Shown: positions 27,830-36,813, counted from the stretch's first letter. The stretch: 64,000 bases of DNA from Pediococcus cellicola (GCF_001438655.1 NZ_JQBR01000002.1:154057-218056); one strand, 5' to 3'. Program-made: numbers and translations. Notes: generated by a model from the letters alone, not told the origin.

Positions 27830-28774
27830 TTATTTCACGTACTTAGCTAAAAATTTGCGAACTGTTTTTTGATAAACCTTAGGCTGTGTTGCCATTGATT
27901 TAGCATGCGTCGCCCCTTTAACAATCAACAGCTGCTTAGGCCCCTTGGCTGCTTTGTACAACGGATAAACCATCCGTGTTGGTACAAAAGTATCTTTATC
28001 TCCATGAATAAACAGCATAGGCCGGTGATTTTTCGTCACCTGCTTTAAGGCACTTGCTTCCTTAAAGTTATAGCCGGCTCGTACTTGTGTCATCATACTT
28101 ACTGATGGTACTAATGGCCAGTATGGTAAATGATACATAGTTTTTGCTTCATACGTAATCTCATCATTTACGGACGTGTACCCACAATCTTCAACATAGG
28201 CTTTTAATTGCTTGGGTACATTTTTTTCGCCACTAACCATCATAGTGGTTGCACCGCCCATGCTGACACCGTACATGACGAGCTGCTGATTTTGGCCTTC
28301 TCTTTTTAACAATAAATTCATCCATTTAATGTAATCTAACCGGTCTGGCCAGCCAAAACCAATATAGTTTCCTTGACTATCTCCTTGTCCGCGATCATCC
28401 GGAATTAAAACATTGTATCCCATTTTATGAAACATGGCTGCCGAAGCACCCATTCGCGTTTTGTTATCCATAAAACCGTGGGCAATAACAGCCGTTTTAT
28501 CACTTTTATGTGCAGCCGGAATATAATACGCATCTAACTTTAGGTGCCCTGTGGCCGAGGTCTGATGCCAAGTCTGTTTTTTGACCTTTTGAAACCAATG
28601 TTTCTCTGAATATAATGGATCACTCTTTTTAAGCGTGTTTGAGCTACCCAAAAATTCCTTGTGTCCAGGTACAACAGCGACATGATAAAAATATGCCGCT
28701 GCCCCAACATCTGCTACTAACAACACAATGATAATGCCCAGAAACCATTTCCAAAACTTTTTCACAATTTTCAT
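27830..28774 (-). CDS. Membrane-anchored alpha/beta hydrolase
   Basis: A 314-residue serine hydrolase held to the membrane by an N-terminal helix (residues 8-30) after a basic start, so the catalytic domain is probably outside. AVIAHGFMDNK provides the oxyanion region, GVSMGGAT the nucleophile serine, and DKDTFVP plus ATHAKS the Asp and His. The same family member is encoded at 63342 to the window edge, with matching DDRGQGDSQGNYIGFGWPDR-like and VSMGGATTMM blocks, so they are paralogues. Substrate unknown; cell-envelope esterase is an inference. Confidence 0.88.
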   Translation of the reverse strand: MKIVKKFWKWFLGIIIVLLVADVGAAAYFYHVAVVPGHKEFLGSSNTLKKSDPLYSEKHWFQKVKKQTWHQTSATGHLKLDAYYIPAAHKSDKTAVIAHGFMDNKTRMGASAAMFHKMGYNVLIPDDRGQGDSQGNYIGFGWPDRLDYIKWMNLLLKREGQNQQLVMYGVSMGGATTMMVSGEKNVPKQLKAYVEDCGYTSVNDEITYEAKTMYHLPYWPLVPSVSMMTQVRAGYNFKEASALKQVTKNHRPMLFIHGDKDTFVPTRMVYPLYKAAKGPKQLLIVKGATHAKSMATQPKVYQKTVRKFLAKYVK

Positions 28775-29034
28775 CCCTTAATTAGTCGATTTAAAAAGTA
28801 TACAGCTTTTTTAAGCTTCACGGCTAAATTTTTCCTAGTTACAATGCTTGATACCCCTTTTGGAAGTTCCATCTAGTCCCGAATATACGCCAGTCAAGAT
28901 ACTTCCAGTTCATTTTTGTCTTATCTGTGACAAATAAGTCCAAATGTCCCACCGAAACGCAAAAAATAGTGAACAACAGCAGCTAACGCAGTGTGGTTAT
29001 GATAAAATTAACCTAACAGAAAGGAAGTAATTTT
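28775..29034. other. Intergenic region between divergent genes
   Basis: This stretch holds the upstream regions of the hydrolase and the XRE regulator. A TATGATAAAAT-like -10 lies about 30 bases before the XRE start. No clear operator, RNA or short gene is visible. Confidence 0.4.
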
Positions 29035-29460
29035 ATGTTTCCTGAAAGACTTCGTGCTCTCCGTCACGGCCAAAACATTACTTTGGAACAATTAGCGACG
29101 GATTTAAATAAACAATATCCAGGCCCAGCTGAAAAAGCAAACACCTCTTCTCAAATCGGCAATTGGGAACGCGGTGTCCGCACCCCTTCCTATGTCGAGG
29201 TTCGTAAACTGGCGGAATATTTTGATGTCACCATGGATTATCTTAGTGGTAAGGCCGACCATGATGAATATGACCTAAGCAAACTATTTTTATCTGGCAA
29301 GCAATTAACTTTTAATCACAAAGTGCTTACCAGCGAAGATCGTTATGAACTTTTCCAACTCATGGATGGCTATCTTCACGGTAAAAATCGACGAACCACC
29401 CATCCAGATAATGACCAGCAAGAAGAACTTGATTTGGGTTTGGATGAGAATAAAAAATAG
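29035..29460 (+). CDS. XRE family transcriptional regulator
   Basis: A 141-residue DNA-binding protein with a Cro/CI-type helix-turn-helix in its first 75 residues (FPERLRALRHGQNITLEQLATDL, then SQIGNWERGVRTPSYVEV, then LAEYFDVTMDYLSG). The remaining 65 residues are acidic and of no known domain. AAAGGAAG lies seven bases before the ATG. It is followed 27 bases later by the methyltransferase-like gene on the same strand, with which it probably shares a transcript. Target genes are not known. Confidence 0.88.
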   Translation: MFPERLRALRHGQNITLEQLATDLNKQYPGPAEKANTSSQIGNWERGVRTPSYVEVRKLAEYFDVTMDYLSGKADHDEYDLSKLFLSGKQLTFNHKVLTSEDRYELFQLMDGYLHGKNRRTTHPDNDQQEELDLGLDENKK

Positions 29461-29487
29461 CACATACAAAATTTAAGGTGAGAGCGA

Positions 29488-30339
29488 TTGAACGGAAAAA
29501 AATTAAAGAAAATACGTCAACAGGCGCGCATAACAAAAAAACGAAGCAACACAAACAACTATCTGGACGATATCCGAAAATACGATACTTTATTTCAAGA
29601 TTTTCCCCAAATTAGTTTTTTGACGCATAACGTTTTAGAAAGCGACCGTCTTATCTCGCAGGGGCTCCCACCACAATCTCTGCCTTTGCTGCAGGTCCCT
29701 GATAATTTTCAGGACACCTTATTTCAGGCTATTCTCAAAAAGTACCCAATGGGAGATTCTCGTGGTGATGCTTTATGGAACCGGTACACACATGCTTTGC
29801 CCAACCTAGATAAACAATTACGCTCTTTCAGAGATTATTTGGAAGCACATTATGGCATGTGGGCTTATATTGCTGCCCCATTTCTCAAAGACTTAGCTCA
29901 CTTTATCAATGGTGCGCCTACTCTTGAAGTCATGGCAGGCAATGGCTATATCTCAGCAGGTTTGCAGCAATTAGGTCAACCGATAATTGCCACAGATAGC
30001 AAAGACTGGACCAAAGAAAACGAAACTGGCAAACATGCGTTAACAGATATTGAACCACTGTCTGCTTTGAATGCTTGGGAAAAATATCAGCGTCAGATAA
30101 AGTTCGTAATCATGTCTTGGTCCCCAGATGGCGTTCCCGTAGACTGGCAGCTTCTAAAGGCCATTCGTGAATCCAGCTCAGACGTTCAATTAATTTGTAT
30201 TGGTGAAAAATTTGGCAGCTCAGGAAGCCGCCAGTTTTGGAAAAATGCGTCCTATGTTGATCCAGAAGGTACCAAGAAATTAAATCAACATTTTTCTCAC
30301 TTCGATTTGGTTCATGATCAGGTTTATTTGATCCAATAG
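29488..30339 (+). CDS. Putative SAM-dependent methyltransferase-like protein
   Basis: A 283-residue protein whose middle shows a class I methyltransferase-like motif I (LEVMAGNGYISAGLQQLG) followed by the acidic IIATDSKDW at the end of strand 2 and VIMSWSPDGVP at strand 4. The first 35 residues are very basic. The last part (LICIGEKFGSSGSRQFW) resembles other orphan proteins of this kind in lactobacilli. The start is TTG with AAGGTGAGAG in front. It follows the XRE gene closely. Substrate and even activity are uncertain. Confidence 0.7.
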   Translation: MNGKKLKKIRQQARITKKRSNTNNYLDDIRKYDTLFQDFPQISFLTHNVLESDRLISQGLPPQSLPLLQVPDNFQDTLFQAILKKYPMGDSRGDALWNRYTHALPNLDKQLRSFRDYLEAHYGMWAYIAAPFLKDLAHFINGAPTLEVMAGNGYISAGLQQLGQPIIATDSKDWTKENETGKHALTDIEPLSALNAWEKYQRQIKFVIMSWSPDGVPVDWQLLKAIRESSSDVQLICIGEKFGSSGSRQFWKNASYVDPEGTKKLNQHFSHFDLVHDQVYLIQ

Positions 30340-30360
30340 TTTCTTATAATCTATATAAAA

Positions 30361-30401
30361 AAAGAGGTTACAGAAAAATTGCTTTTTCTGTAACCTCTTT
30401 T
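30361..30401 (+). terminator. Terminator after the methyltransferase-like gene
   Basis: AAAGAGGTTACAGAAAAA pairs with TTTTTCTGTAACCTCTTT, a perfect stem ending in a T run. Confidence 0.93.
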
Positions 30402-30669
30402 GAACGGTACTTGATTACTCAAATAGATTTTGCACGGTTCACACATGCGCCATCAGATGTTCCACAAAAATCCGGTGGAAAAACACATCCCGTTCCAAGA
30501 AAAATCACTAGTCACTCGAAAGTGAAACAACCGAAGTTGCCTGATTCTGCTCGACTCATCGCATACCAAAAGCATAACACGTTTTCCCATAAATTGCCAA
30601 TCAACCTACTAGTCATTTTGAAAGTTTCAGTATATGATTAGGGTAGTTTTTACGAGAATGGAGCTCTTT
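30402..30669. other. Intergenic region before the DedA gene
   Basis: A 76-codon frame exists on the plus strand, but it starts at a TTG inside the terminator, has no ribosome site and shows no domain. Nothing else is recognisable; the right end must hold the DedA promoter. Confidence 0.4.
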
Positions 30670-31296
30670 ATGTTAAATTTAGCCATTGATTTTTTTATTC
30701 ATCCACTCAACTACATTGTCCCGTTAGCCGACAAATTAAATGGTTGGGTCTATTTGATTTTATTCATCTGGATCTTTTTAGAAACTGCATACCTTTTCTT
30801 TTCGTTTCTACCTGGTCAATCTGTCCTGTTTCTCACAAGTACCATCGCCGCTACACCACATTCTAAACTCAACTTATTTATTTTATTCATCGTCTTTTTG
30901 GCTGCCGCCACGATCGGATCTATTGTTAAGTTTCACCGTGGCGAAAAAATGGGTAAGGGTTCTAAAATAAGCAAGGAGATTCAGGCCTCTGACCAAATGG
31001 AAAAAACCAAGGCTTTCTTTCACCACAATGAAAGAAGTTCCTTAATTCTTTCGCGCTTTGTGCCTTTTCTAGGCTTGTTTGTCCCTATTATTGCAGGCAA
31101 TTCAGACATGAGTTTTCGCAAATTTAACAAACTCAATTTTTTAGGCGCACTACTTTGGGTAGGCGTGTGCTGTTTAGCAGGTTTTTACCTAGGGCGCACG
31201 CCATTTGTTCAAAAGTACTTTACCTTAATTTTCTTCATGTTAGCCTTACTACCTATTCTCAGCAAACAGCTCTATAAACTTTTGGCGCACAAATGA
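30670..31296 (+). CDS. DedA family membrane protein
   Basis: A 208-residue protein of the DedA/VTT superfamily, whose members move lipids such as undecaprenyl phosphate or phosphatidylethanolamine between membrane leaflets. It has the usual amphipathic start, the re-entrant loop region FLPGQSVLFLTSTIAA, the motif FHRGEKMGKGSKI, then RFVPFLGLFVPIIAGNSDMSFRKF and two C-terminal helices. ATG 30670 is chosen because GGAGC lies nearby upstream; the longer frame from 30634 lacks a site. The lipid moved cannot be told. Confidence 0.9.
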   Translation: MLNLAIDFFIHPLNYIVPLADKLNGWVYLILFIWIFLETAYLFFSFLPGQSVLFLTSTIAATPHSKLNLFILFIVFLAAATIGSIVKFHRGEKMGKGSKISKEIQASDQMEKTKAFFHHNERSSLILSRFVPFLGLFVPIIAGNSDMSFRKFNKLNFLGALLWVGVCCLAGFYLGRTPFVQKYFTLIFFMLALLPILSKQLYKLLAHK

Positions 31297-31297
31297 C

Positions 31298-31525
31298 CTA
31301 TTGGTGCGCTTTTTTTAATTGCCAAATTCGCCAAACAACTAAGACGATCACATACAAGAACGTCACACCCAAGATGGTCCCCCAACTTAAATAAATCGTT
31401 TTCGTGAAGACGAACCCAATTAAGCGATAAATCACCAGCACGACAAAAAGACTGGCAATACTTATGCCAGCATCTTGATACCATTTTCTTTTTTTATTTA
31501 AAAATTCATGTATTTTATTCTTCAT
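31298..31525 (-). CDS. Small membrane protein of unknown function
   Basis: A 75-residue protein with a basic start (MKNKIHEFLNKKRKW) and two hydrophobic helices (about residues 22-40 and 46-65). No family is recognised. ATG 31525 has GAGGGATT in front, lying across the stop codon of the L,D-transpeptidase gene, so the two are coupled in one operon. The gene ends two bases from the convergent DedA gene's stop, which leaves no room for a separate terminator. Confidence 0.75.
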   Translation of the reverse strand: MKNKIHEFLNKKRKWYQDAGISIASLFVVLVIYRLIGFVFTKTIYLSWGTILGVTFLYVIVLVVWRIWQLKKAHQ

Positions 31526-31536
31526 AATCCAATCCC

Positions 31537-32178
31537 TCAATGGATAACAACTTTTGTTCCTTCTTTAATATGTGTATATAACCATTTAGCATCCGGAACT
31601 GACAACCGTACACAACCGTGTGAATTAGCTTTTTTTCCTAGTTTTTCAGCTTCATTGACAAGGAACTTTCCTTGCTGATCCGTGGGTACTGAATGGAATA
31701 AATAAATACCATGATCTTTCCAAGAAACATAATACTTTGCGCCCTCTTTGGATTGCGCATTATAGAAAAACTCCCCACGTTCAGCCTGAATATGGTAAGT
31801 ACCCGTCGGTGTCGAATTATTCTCGCCGGTGGACGCATACATTGTGTACAATCGGGTTTGTTTGTTTCGAATATAAACCCGCTGCTTTGCAATAGACACA
31901 TCCAACCATACATCAGTGTACTTTGTTAAATCCGGATAAGGCTTGACCTCTGAGGATTTTTGCCAATTCACGGCACGCATATAAGCTGGGCGTTTAGGTT
32001 TAGTTGCCTTTTTTGCTTTTTTCGAGGACTTCTTTTCTTTTGGGAGATTCGAGACCGTAACTTGGTCCAAATTTTGTTTTTTAACCTTAGTTGTTGCCGG
32101 ATGAAAACGTAAACTAATCAGAAAAATCACAAGAAATAGTATGCCGCCAACCGTCAACATTTTACTTAAACGACTCAT
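31537..32178 (-). CDS. L,D-transpeptidase (YkuD domain)
   Basis: A 213-residue cell-wall enzyme that forms 3-3 cross-links or attaches proteins to peptidoglycan. A membrane anchor (residues 8-24) is followed by a lysine-rich spacer and a YkuD domain from about residue 85. The catalytic signature ANSHGCVRLSVPDA carries the nucleophilic Cys, with a His in LFHSVPTD. ATG 32178 has GAGG six bases upstream; TTG 32184 is an unlikely alternative. It lies between the genes for an unknown cytoplasmic protein and a small membrane protein, in one probable operon. Confidence 0.92.
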   Translation of the reverse strand: MSRLSKMLTVGGILFLVIFLISLRFHPATTKVKKQNLDQVTVSNLPKEKKSSKKAKKATKPKRPAYMRAVNWQKSSEVKPYPDLTKYTDVWLDVSIAKQRVYIRNKQTRLYTMYASTGENNSTPTGTYHIQAERGEFFYNAQSKEGAKYYVSWKDHGIYLFHSVPTDQQGKFLVNEAEKLGKKANSHGCVRLSVPDAKWLYTHIKEGTKVVIH

Positions 32179-32187
32179 ACGCAACCT

Positions 32188-32646
32188 CTACTTTGACGCT
32201 TCTTTTTTCGCATCTAAATTTTCGAACTGTAACGCTACCCAGTCGCTAATATTTTGAAAGACGTCGGCATCGCCAGCCAAGAAATCGTCAACGCTCCCCA
32301 TCAAATCAATTCGCAAATGAGAGGGATTGATAGCTTCAGCCTCAAAAATAGCATAGAGCTGAACCTCATACTCTGTATCAGCTTCCGTTAATTGTTCAAT
32401 TTTATTCGGGTAGGCAAACGGTAAATTAATAATGTTAGTTTGTAATCGGAGCAAAACTTCTTTGCGGATAGTGACGTCAGCCTCTGCCACAGCCGTTTTA
32501 CTAAGTGCAGCTTGTAAGTAATCAAAGACGGGTTTCAATGCTCCTGTAGGATCTTTTTTGAGCTTTGTACTCGTTATTTTAAAGTTTTCACGTTCAAATT
32601 TATCGTCACGAATCGTTTCTAATAGATCACTTGATTTAATTTTCAT
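32188..32646 (-). CDS. Conserved hypothetical cytoplasmic protein
   Basis: A 152-residue acidic protein without signal or membrane segment. It has a charged helical start (SDLLETIRDDKFERENF) and a middle with strand-like segments (IRKEVLLRLQTNIINLPF, TEYEVQLYAIFEAEAI). I do not recognise the family; a weak likeness to SecB-fold DUF1149 proteins was considered but is not secure. ATG 32646 is eight bases after AGGAG; ATG 32649 is equally possible. It is first in the operon with the L,D-transpeptidase. Confidence 0.75.
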   Translation of the reverse strand: MKIKSSDLLETIRDDKFERENFKITSTKLKKDPTGALKPVFDYLQAALSKTAVAEADVTIRKEVLLRLQTNIINLPFAYPNKIEQLTEADTEYEVQLYAIFEAEAINPSHLRIDLMGSVDDFLAGDADVFQNISDWVALQFENLDAKKEASK

Positions 32647-32740
32647 CATCGTCACTCCTAAGTTGGTTAAAGCTTACCTACTTAGTCTACCATCTGTGCA
32701 GAAAGTTACAAATTACAATTGTTTTACTAAAATAAAACCA

Positions 32741-32776
32741 CAAAAAAATGCCAGGCTAACCGAAATTAGCCTGACA
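32741..32776 (-). terminator. Stranded minus-strand terminator
   Basis: On the minus strand GTCAGGCTAA and TTAGCCTGGC form a stem followed by ATTTTTT. No intact gene feeds it now; it would have ended a minus-strand gene in the debris to its right. Confidence 0.65.
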
Positions 32777-32779
32777 CGA

Positions 32780-33456
32780 AATTAATGGTGGTATCTGTAT
32801 CACCATCACCAATGTACCTACATTGTAATCGCCTTCTTCTAAAAAATCTAGTATAATGCTTAGAAATTATGTATCCCTGAAAACACGATTATTGGGTCGA
32901 ATACAGCGTGTAAATTCAAATCTTTTATAAATTTAAAACGCCATTAGTTCTGATTCGATTTTTTTCAAAAATGCCGATAAGCACAATGGCTCGCTATATT
33001 TATTACTGTATTAGGATCAATCTTAGTCACACATTCATCAGAAAAATTTTTTAAGTGATTCTCTCCACCAAGTAATGCACTACATTTTGACAAAAGTATG
33101 GCTATAAAAGCCACCAACCGGAGACAATAATACCAATTAATCTAAAATAATTGCTTTTTTTATAACCTACATTTGCAACCGAACCAGGAAAATTATCACG
33201 AACAATGATAATGGTAACAACTTATTTTTTCATATGTTCAAACGTTATGTTCTCTAAAAGCCACTCGATAAATTAAAATTTAACTATAAAATAATGTGAA
33301 AATGATTGCAAAAAGATGTACACTAGATCTATTCAACTAGCATGCAAGTCTCTAAAAAACAAAAAAAGCGACAATACATCACGGAATTACTATATCGACA
33401 GTAAGTATCGTACATAATCTACTACTAAAAACAATAAATAAAAAACGAGGCAAATA
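32780..33456. other. AT-rich intergenic region with decayed minus-strand coding remnants
   Basis: No intact gene is found. On the minus strand about 33250-32950 one frame reads peptide-like pieces interrupted by stops (FEHMKK, then VRDNFPGSVANVGYKKSN, then FRLIGIIVSGWWLL), which looks like a decayed small membrane gene. The family is not recognised. Base composition is far richer in A and T than neighbouring genes, like the ABC-F gene that follows. The plus-strand promoter of that gene should lie at the right end. Confidence 0.45.
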
Positions 33457-34887
33457 ATGGTTATCACTCTAAAGAATATTTCTTATATAACGCCAAGCGG
33501 CATAAAACTTTTCAAAAACGTCACTTTAAATATTGATGCCACTTGGAAGACTGGACTTATGGGCCCAAATGGCGTGGGAAAATCAACTCTACTAAATATA
33601 TTAATAAAAAGAATCACCCCCTCAAGTGGACACGTTTCAAACAATATAAAAGCAGGTTACTTTTCAAATTCTGTTAATTCTGAGATTAATTCATCAATTA
33701 CTGTAAGTCGGTATATTCATAACCATGTACACGATTTATCTTCCTTTAATAAGATGTGGTATGCATTCAAATTAAAAGACCAGTTAAAAAAACAGCTTCT
33801 AAAATCGTTAAGTAGTGGTGAACTAACTAAACTTTTATTATCCATTTTATTAAGCAATCATTATGATTATTACATTTTAGATGAACCTACAGTTTCTTTA
33901 GATACTGACGGAATTGACACGCTTAAAGACATTCTTAATACCAAAAACGGTTTTTTAATTGCGAGTCATGATGCCAATTTTTTGAGTGATATAACTAATC
34001 ATACAATGATTGTTGATAATCAACAGATTTCTTTATATAAAACTAACACGCTTTCTGCTGCAAACACTCAACGCCGTGTGACAGAGAGCCAAGATAAACA
34101 AATACAAAGGGAAAAGAAATCTATTGAATTACTTAAACAAAAATCAACTACTTTACGTGAATGGGATAAAAAATCTAACTCAGATAATACGAAGTTTATA
34201 AAACGAGCCAAAAGTATCGAAAAAAGAATCGACAAACTTACTAAAGAAATTCCCAATATAGATAAAGAAATCAAAAATAATCAGTTAAATTCAAGCTCAA
34301 CCTATTATAAGGCTACCTTAACAGTTGAAAACTTTTCAGTAGGATATAATGAATATCCTCTTTTTAATCCCATTAGTTTTTCCGCAAAACCTGGTAAAAT
34401 AATTAGCCTTCATGGTCATAATGGTATTGGTAAAAGCTCTTTTTTAAACTTTATTAATCACACAGCCTCAAATCAATTAAATAGTATTGGTAAACTACAC
34501 ATTTCGACTAATGCAATCACACTAGTTTCAAAAACACGGACTCACCGACAATCTATTCTAAAGTTGGCCAAAAATAACTATGGCACTGATTTCATTAATG
34601 GCGTGCACAAACTAGGCATCGTTAGAGACAAATTTAACACACCAATTATAAATTTAAGCTCTGGTGAACAAAAGAAAATTGATTTATTACTGAGTTTGCT
34701 TGATAAGAGTGCCTTAATACTCTGGGACGAACCTAGTAACTATATTGACGTACGTACCATTCAAATGCTAATCGATTTTGTGAAAATACAATCTAAAACA
34801 ATTGTTGTCGTTGATCACAATTTTGATTTCCTTAAACATATATCTGATCAAATTATAAATTTATCAGCAGTAACGAATGCAGATTAG
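33457..34887 (+). CDS. ABC-F ribosomal protection-like ATPase, AT-rich and probably acquired
   Basis: A 476-residue ABC-F protein with two ATPase domains and no membrane part. Walker A is GPNGVGKS at residues 36-43 in domain 1 and GHNGIGKSS in domain 2. The signatures are SLSSGELTK and NLSSGEQKK. The inter-domain linker is long and basic (TLREWDKKSNSDNTKF). The layout resembles Lsa/Vga/Msr-type antibiotic resistance factors, but a true resistance phenotype cannot be claimed. Codons are strongly A/T-ending, unlike all neighbours, and gene debris lies upstream, so transfer is likely. ACGAGG lies seven bases before the ATG. Confidence 0.82.
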   Translation: MVITLKNISYITPSGIKLFKNVTLNIDATWKTGLMGPNGVGKSTLLNILIKRITPSSGHVSNNIKAGYFSNSVNSEINSSITVSRYIHNHVHDLSSFNKMWYAFKLKDQLKKQLLKSLSSGELTKLLLSILLSNHYDYYILDEPTVSLDTDGIDTLKDILNTKNGFLIASHDANFLSDITNHTMIVDNQQISLYKTNTLSAANTQRRVTESQDKQIQREKKSIELLKQKSTTLREWDKKSNSDNTKFIKRAKSIEKRIDKLTKEIPNIDKEIKNNQLNSSSTYYKATLTVENFSVGYNEYPLFNPISFSAKPGKIISLHGHNGIGKSSFLNFINHTASNQLNSIGKLHISTNAITLVSKTRTHRQSILKLAKNNYGTDFINGVHKLGIVRDKFNTPIINLSSGEQKKIDLLLSLLDKSALILWDEPSNYIDVRTIQMLIDFVKIQSKTIVVVDHNFDFLKHISDQIINLSAVTNAD

Positions 34888-34943
34888 CACATTTTCATTT
34901 AATTTAAACCAAAACGATATCCTTTTTATTTCCACTAAGCTTT

Positions 34944-35303
34944 AGGACGGTTCAGCAGACCATAATCAAAAATAAACATGATTCCTCCGTCACACCTTAC
35001 TGCCTGAGGACGGCTCGCCAAAGCAAAAAGGACAAGATAAGTATAACTCCTGCGGGATTGTCATCCCGCCTCCGTCGTGTATCACTCACTCTGTTGGCTG
35101 AGGACGGCTCGCCAAAGCAAAAAGGACAAGATAAGTATAACTCCTGCGGGATTGTCATCCCGCCTCCGTTGTGTATCACTCACTCCATTGGTTGAGGACG
35201 GCTCGCCAAAGCAAAAAGGCCAAGATAAGTATGACTCCCGCGGGATCGCCATCCCGCCTCCGTCATACTTATCTTGGCCTTTTTACCACTTTGCCGAGCC
35301 CAC
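34944..35303 (+). repeat. Direct-repeat array A ending in a giant hairpin
   Basis: A degenerate unit (34944-35006) is followed by two 94-bp units (35007-35100, 35101-35194). Each has the head AGGACGGCTCGCC, the arm AAGGACAAGATAAGTAT and the core GCGGGATTGTCATCCCGC. The last unit (35195-35300) carries the same left arm plus its full inverted copy, so about 36 base pairs close around the inner core hairpin. The array lies between the acquired ABC-F gene and uspA. The hairpin could act as terminator or RNA structure. Confidence 0.92.
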
Positions 35304-35382
35304 TTTGTTCTAAATCCCTTACATTTTTCCAAATAAATGATATGATATTCATAAGAACCCATGTGAATGGAAGGTGAGTTAC

Positions 35383-35841
35383 ATGTTACAACAATATAAG
35401 AATATTTTAGCTCCAATTGATGGATCAAAAGTCACAGACACCGTTTTGAAAAAAGCCATTGAGGTTGCCAAACGTAATGACACCCATCTTGACATCTTAA
35501 ACGTGTTGGAAGTCAACCAATTCAGCGACACTTATGGTGGTGCCGTCAGCGGTGACGTCATCTACAAACTCTCCGAAGACGTTCAAAAACGCCTCTCCGA
35601 ACTCAAAAAGCAAGCTGAAGACGCTGGCGTCAAAGACGTAAGTGTCCACGTTCGTTTCGGTAACCCCAAACCCGTTATCGCAACTGAATTTCCCAAAGAC
35701 CATCACAATGAACTCATTATGATCGGTTCCACTGGTCTAAACGCTTTAGAACGCCTCATGGTTGGCTCCGTTGCAACTTACGTTAGCCGTAACGCCATCT
35801 GTGACGTCCTTGTCGTCAAACCAGAACCAGAAACTAAATAA
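35383..35841 (+). CDS. Universal stress protein UspA family
   Basis: A 152-residue single-domain protein with the UspA fold. It starts with NILAPIDGSKVTDTVLKKA, and the ATP-binding motif near the C-terminus reads GSTGLNALERLMVGSVA, fitting the G-2x-G-9x-G(S/T) pattern, so ATP binding is likely. ATG 35383 follows AAGGTGAG. Many third codon positions are C, and the plus strand is mildly C-rich here (110 C to 83 G in 35401-35820 by hand count). The gene starts 80 bases to the right of array A. Confidence 0.93.
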   Translation: MLQQYKNILAPIDGSKVTDTVLKKAIEVAKRNDTHLDILNVLEVNQFSDTYGGAVSGDVIYKLSEDVQKRLSELKKQAEDAGVKDVSVHVRFGNPKPVIATEFPKDHHNELIMIGSTGLNALERLMVGSVATYVSRNAICDVLVVKPEPETK

Positions 35842-35855
35842 ATTTTTCTACAATT

Positions 35856-35896
35856 TTTAGGATCAGGCAGACCTTCGTTTGTGGTGATCCTTTTCT
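35856..35896 (+). terminator. Possible terminator of uspA
   Basis: AGGATCA and TGATCCT pair across about 20 bases and are followed by TTTTCTT. The stem is short, so the call is modest. Confidence 0.5.
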
Positions 35897-35910
35897 TATG
35901 GGGTGAATCT

Positions 35911-36813
35911 ATGAAATGGCACTATGCACGACGCCTTCCAACCAATTTTCCATCAACTCGACTTCGCGATCTGCTTCAAAAAAACTGGTTTCTTTCTCGC
36001 AAAGAAGTCCATTTTTTAAGAATCAATCGCGCAGTCTTCGTGAATCATCATTATTTACCAATGAATACTCTGGTTCAGGCCGGCGACTATCTTGAACTTA
36101 CCTTTGATGCACAAGATTTTTCCACCCCGATTCCCAGTTTTGTTCCCGATAGTTCGGCTAATTTGGCCATTTTATTTGAAACCGATGATCTTCTCATTGC
36201 TAACAAAGCCCCGGGGATCAAAACACATGCAAATCAACCCAATGAAATTGGAAGTCTGATGAATCACCTTGCGGCTTACCTTCAGAAAACACCATTTCAT
36301 CCTTACAATGTACATCGTTTGGACCAACAAACAAGTGGTGCTATTCTAGTAGTTAAGAATCCTGTCCTAATTCCGATTTATAATCGTCTCATTAAAACCA
36401 AAGTTATTAAACGTACTTACTTAGCCGTCGTTCAAGGGCAAATGACCAGTCACAAGGGCAAAATAACATTGCCAATTGGCACAACACCTTTTGATCAGCG
36501 CCAACGTGTCGTTAATGGCATTCAAGCTTTAACTGCCAGCACCACTTTCAAAGTTATTAAAACATTTGCCCACCAAACTTTAGTGCAAGTGACCTTGCAA
36601 ACTGGGCGAACACATCAAATTCGGGTGCATTTGGCTAGCATTGGACATCCAATCATGGGTGATCCGCTATACAATCCCACTTTTCAAGCTGGTCAACGGC
36701 TTGCCCTGCATTCTTGGCAAATTCAGTTTCCATTACCATTTTCTACTGAGACAAAAACCATTACCGCTCCTGTACCTGTTTATTTTAATTCTTACGGAAA
36801 GAAGTCTGATTAA
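35911..36813 (+). CDS. RluA family pseudouridine synthase
   Basis: This enzyme isomerises uridine to pseudouridine in rRNA or tRNA. The 300-residue protein has an N-terminal S4-like RNA-binding region (about residues 10-75) and the catalytic motif VHRLDQQTSG with the essential Asp. The C-terminal QTGRTHQIRVHLASIGHPIMGDPLY block is characteristic. ATG 35911 follows GGGGTGA; the frame extends to 35881 without a better start. The target base cannot be predicted. Confidence 0.94.
   Translation: MKWHYARRLPTNFPSTRLRDLLQKNWFLSRKEVHFLRINRAVFVNHHYLPMNTLVQAGDYLELTFDAQDFSTPIPSFVPDSSANLAILFETDDLLIANKAPGIKTHANQPNEIGSLMNHLAAYLQKTPFHPYNVHRLDQQTSGAILVVKNPVLIPIYNRLIKTKVIKRTYLAVVQGQMTSHKGKITLPIGTTPFDQRQRVVNGIQALTASTTFKVIKTFAHQTLVQVTLQTGRTHQIRVHLASIGHPIMGDPLYNPTFQAGQRLALHSWQIQFPLPFSTETKTITAPVPVYFNSYGKKSD

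Noticed and set aside
30411-30641. 76-codon plus-strand frame
   Set aside because: It starts inside a terminator, has no ribosome site and no recognisable domain.
34944-35303. CRISPR array
   Set aside because: Repeats of 94-107 bases are long and nearly identical over most of their length, there are no unique short spacers, and no cas gene is present.
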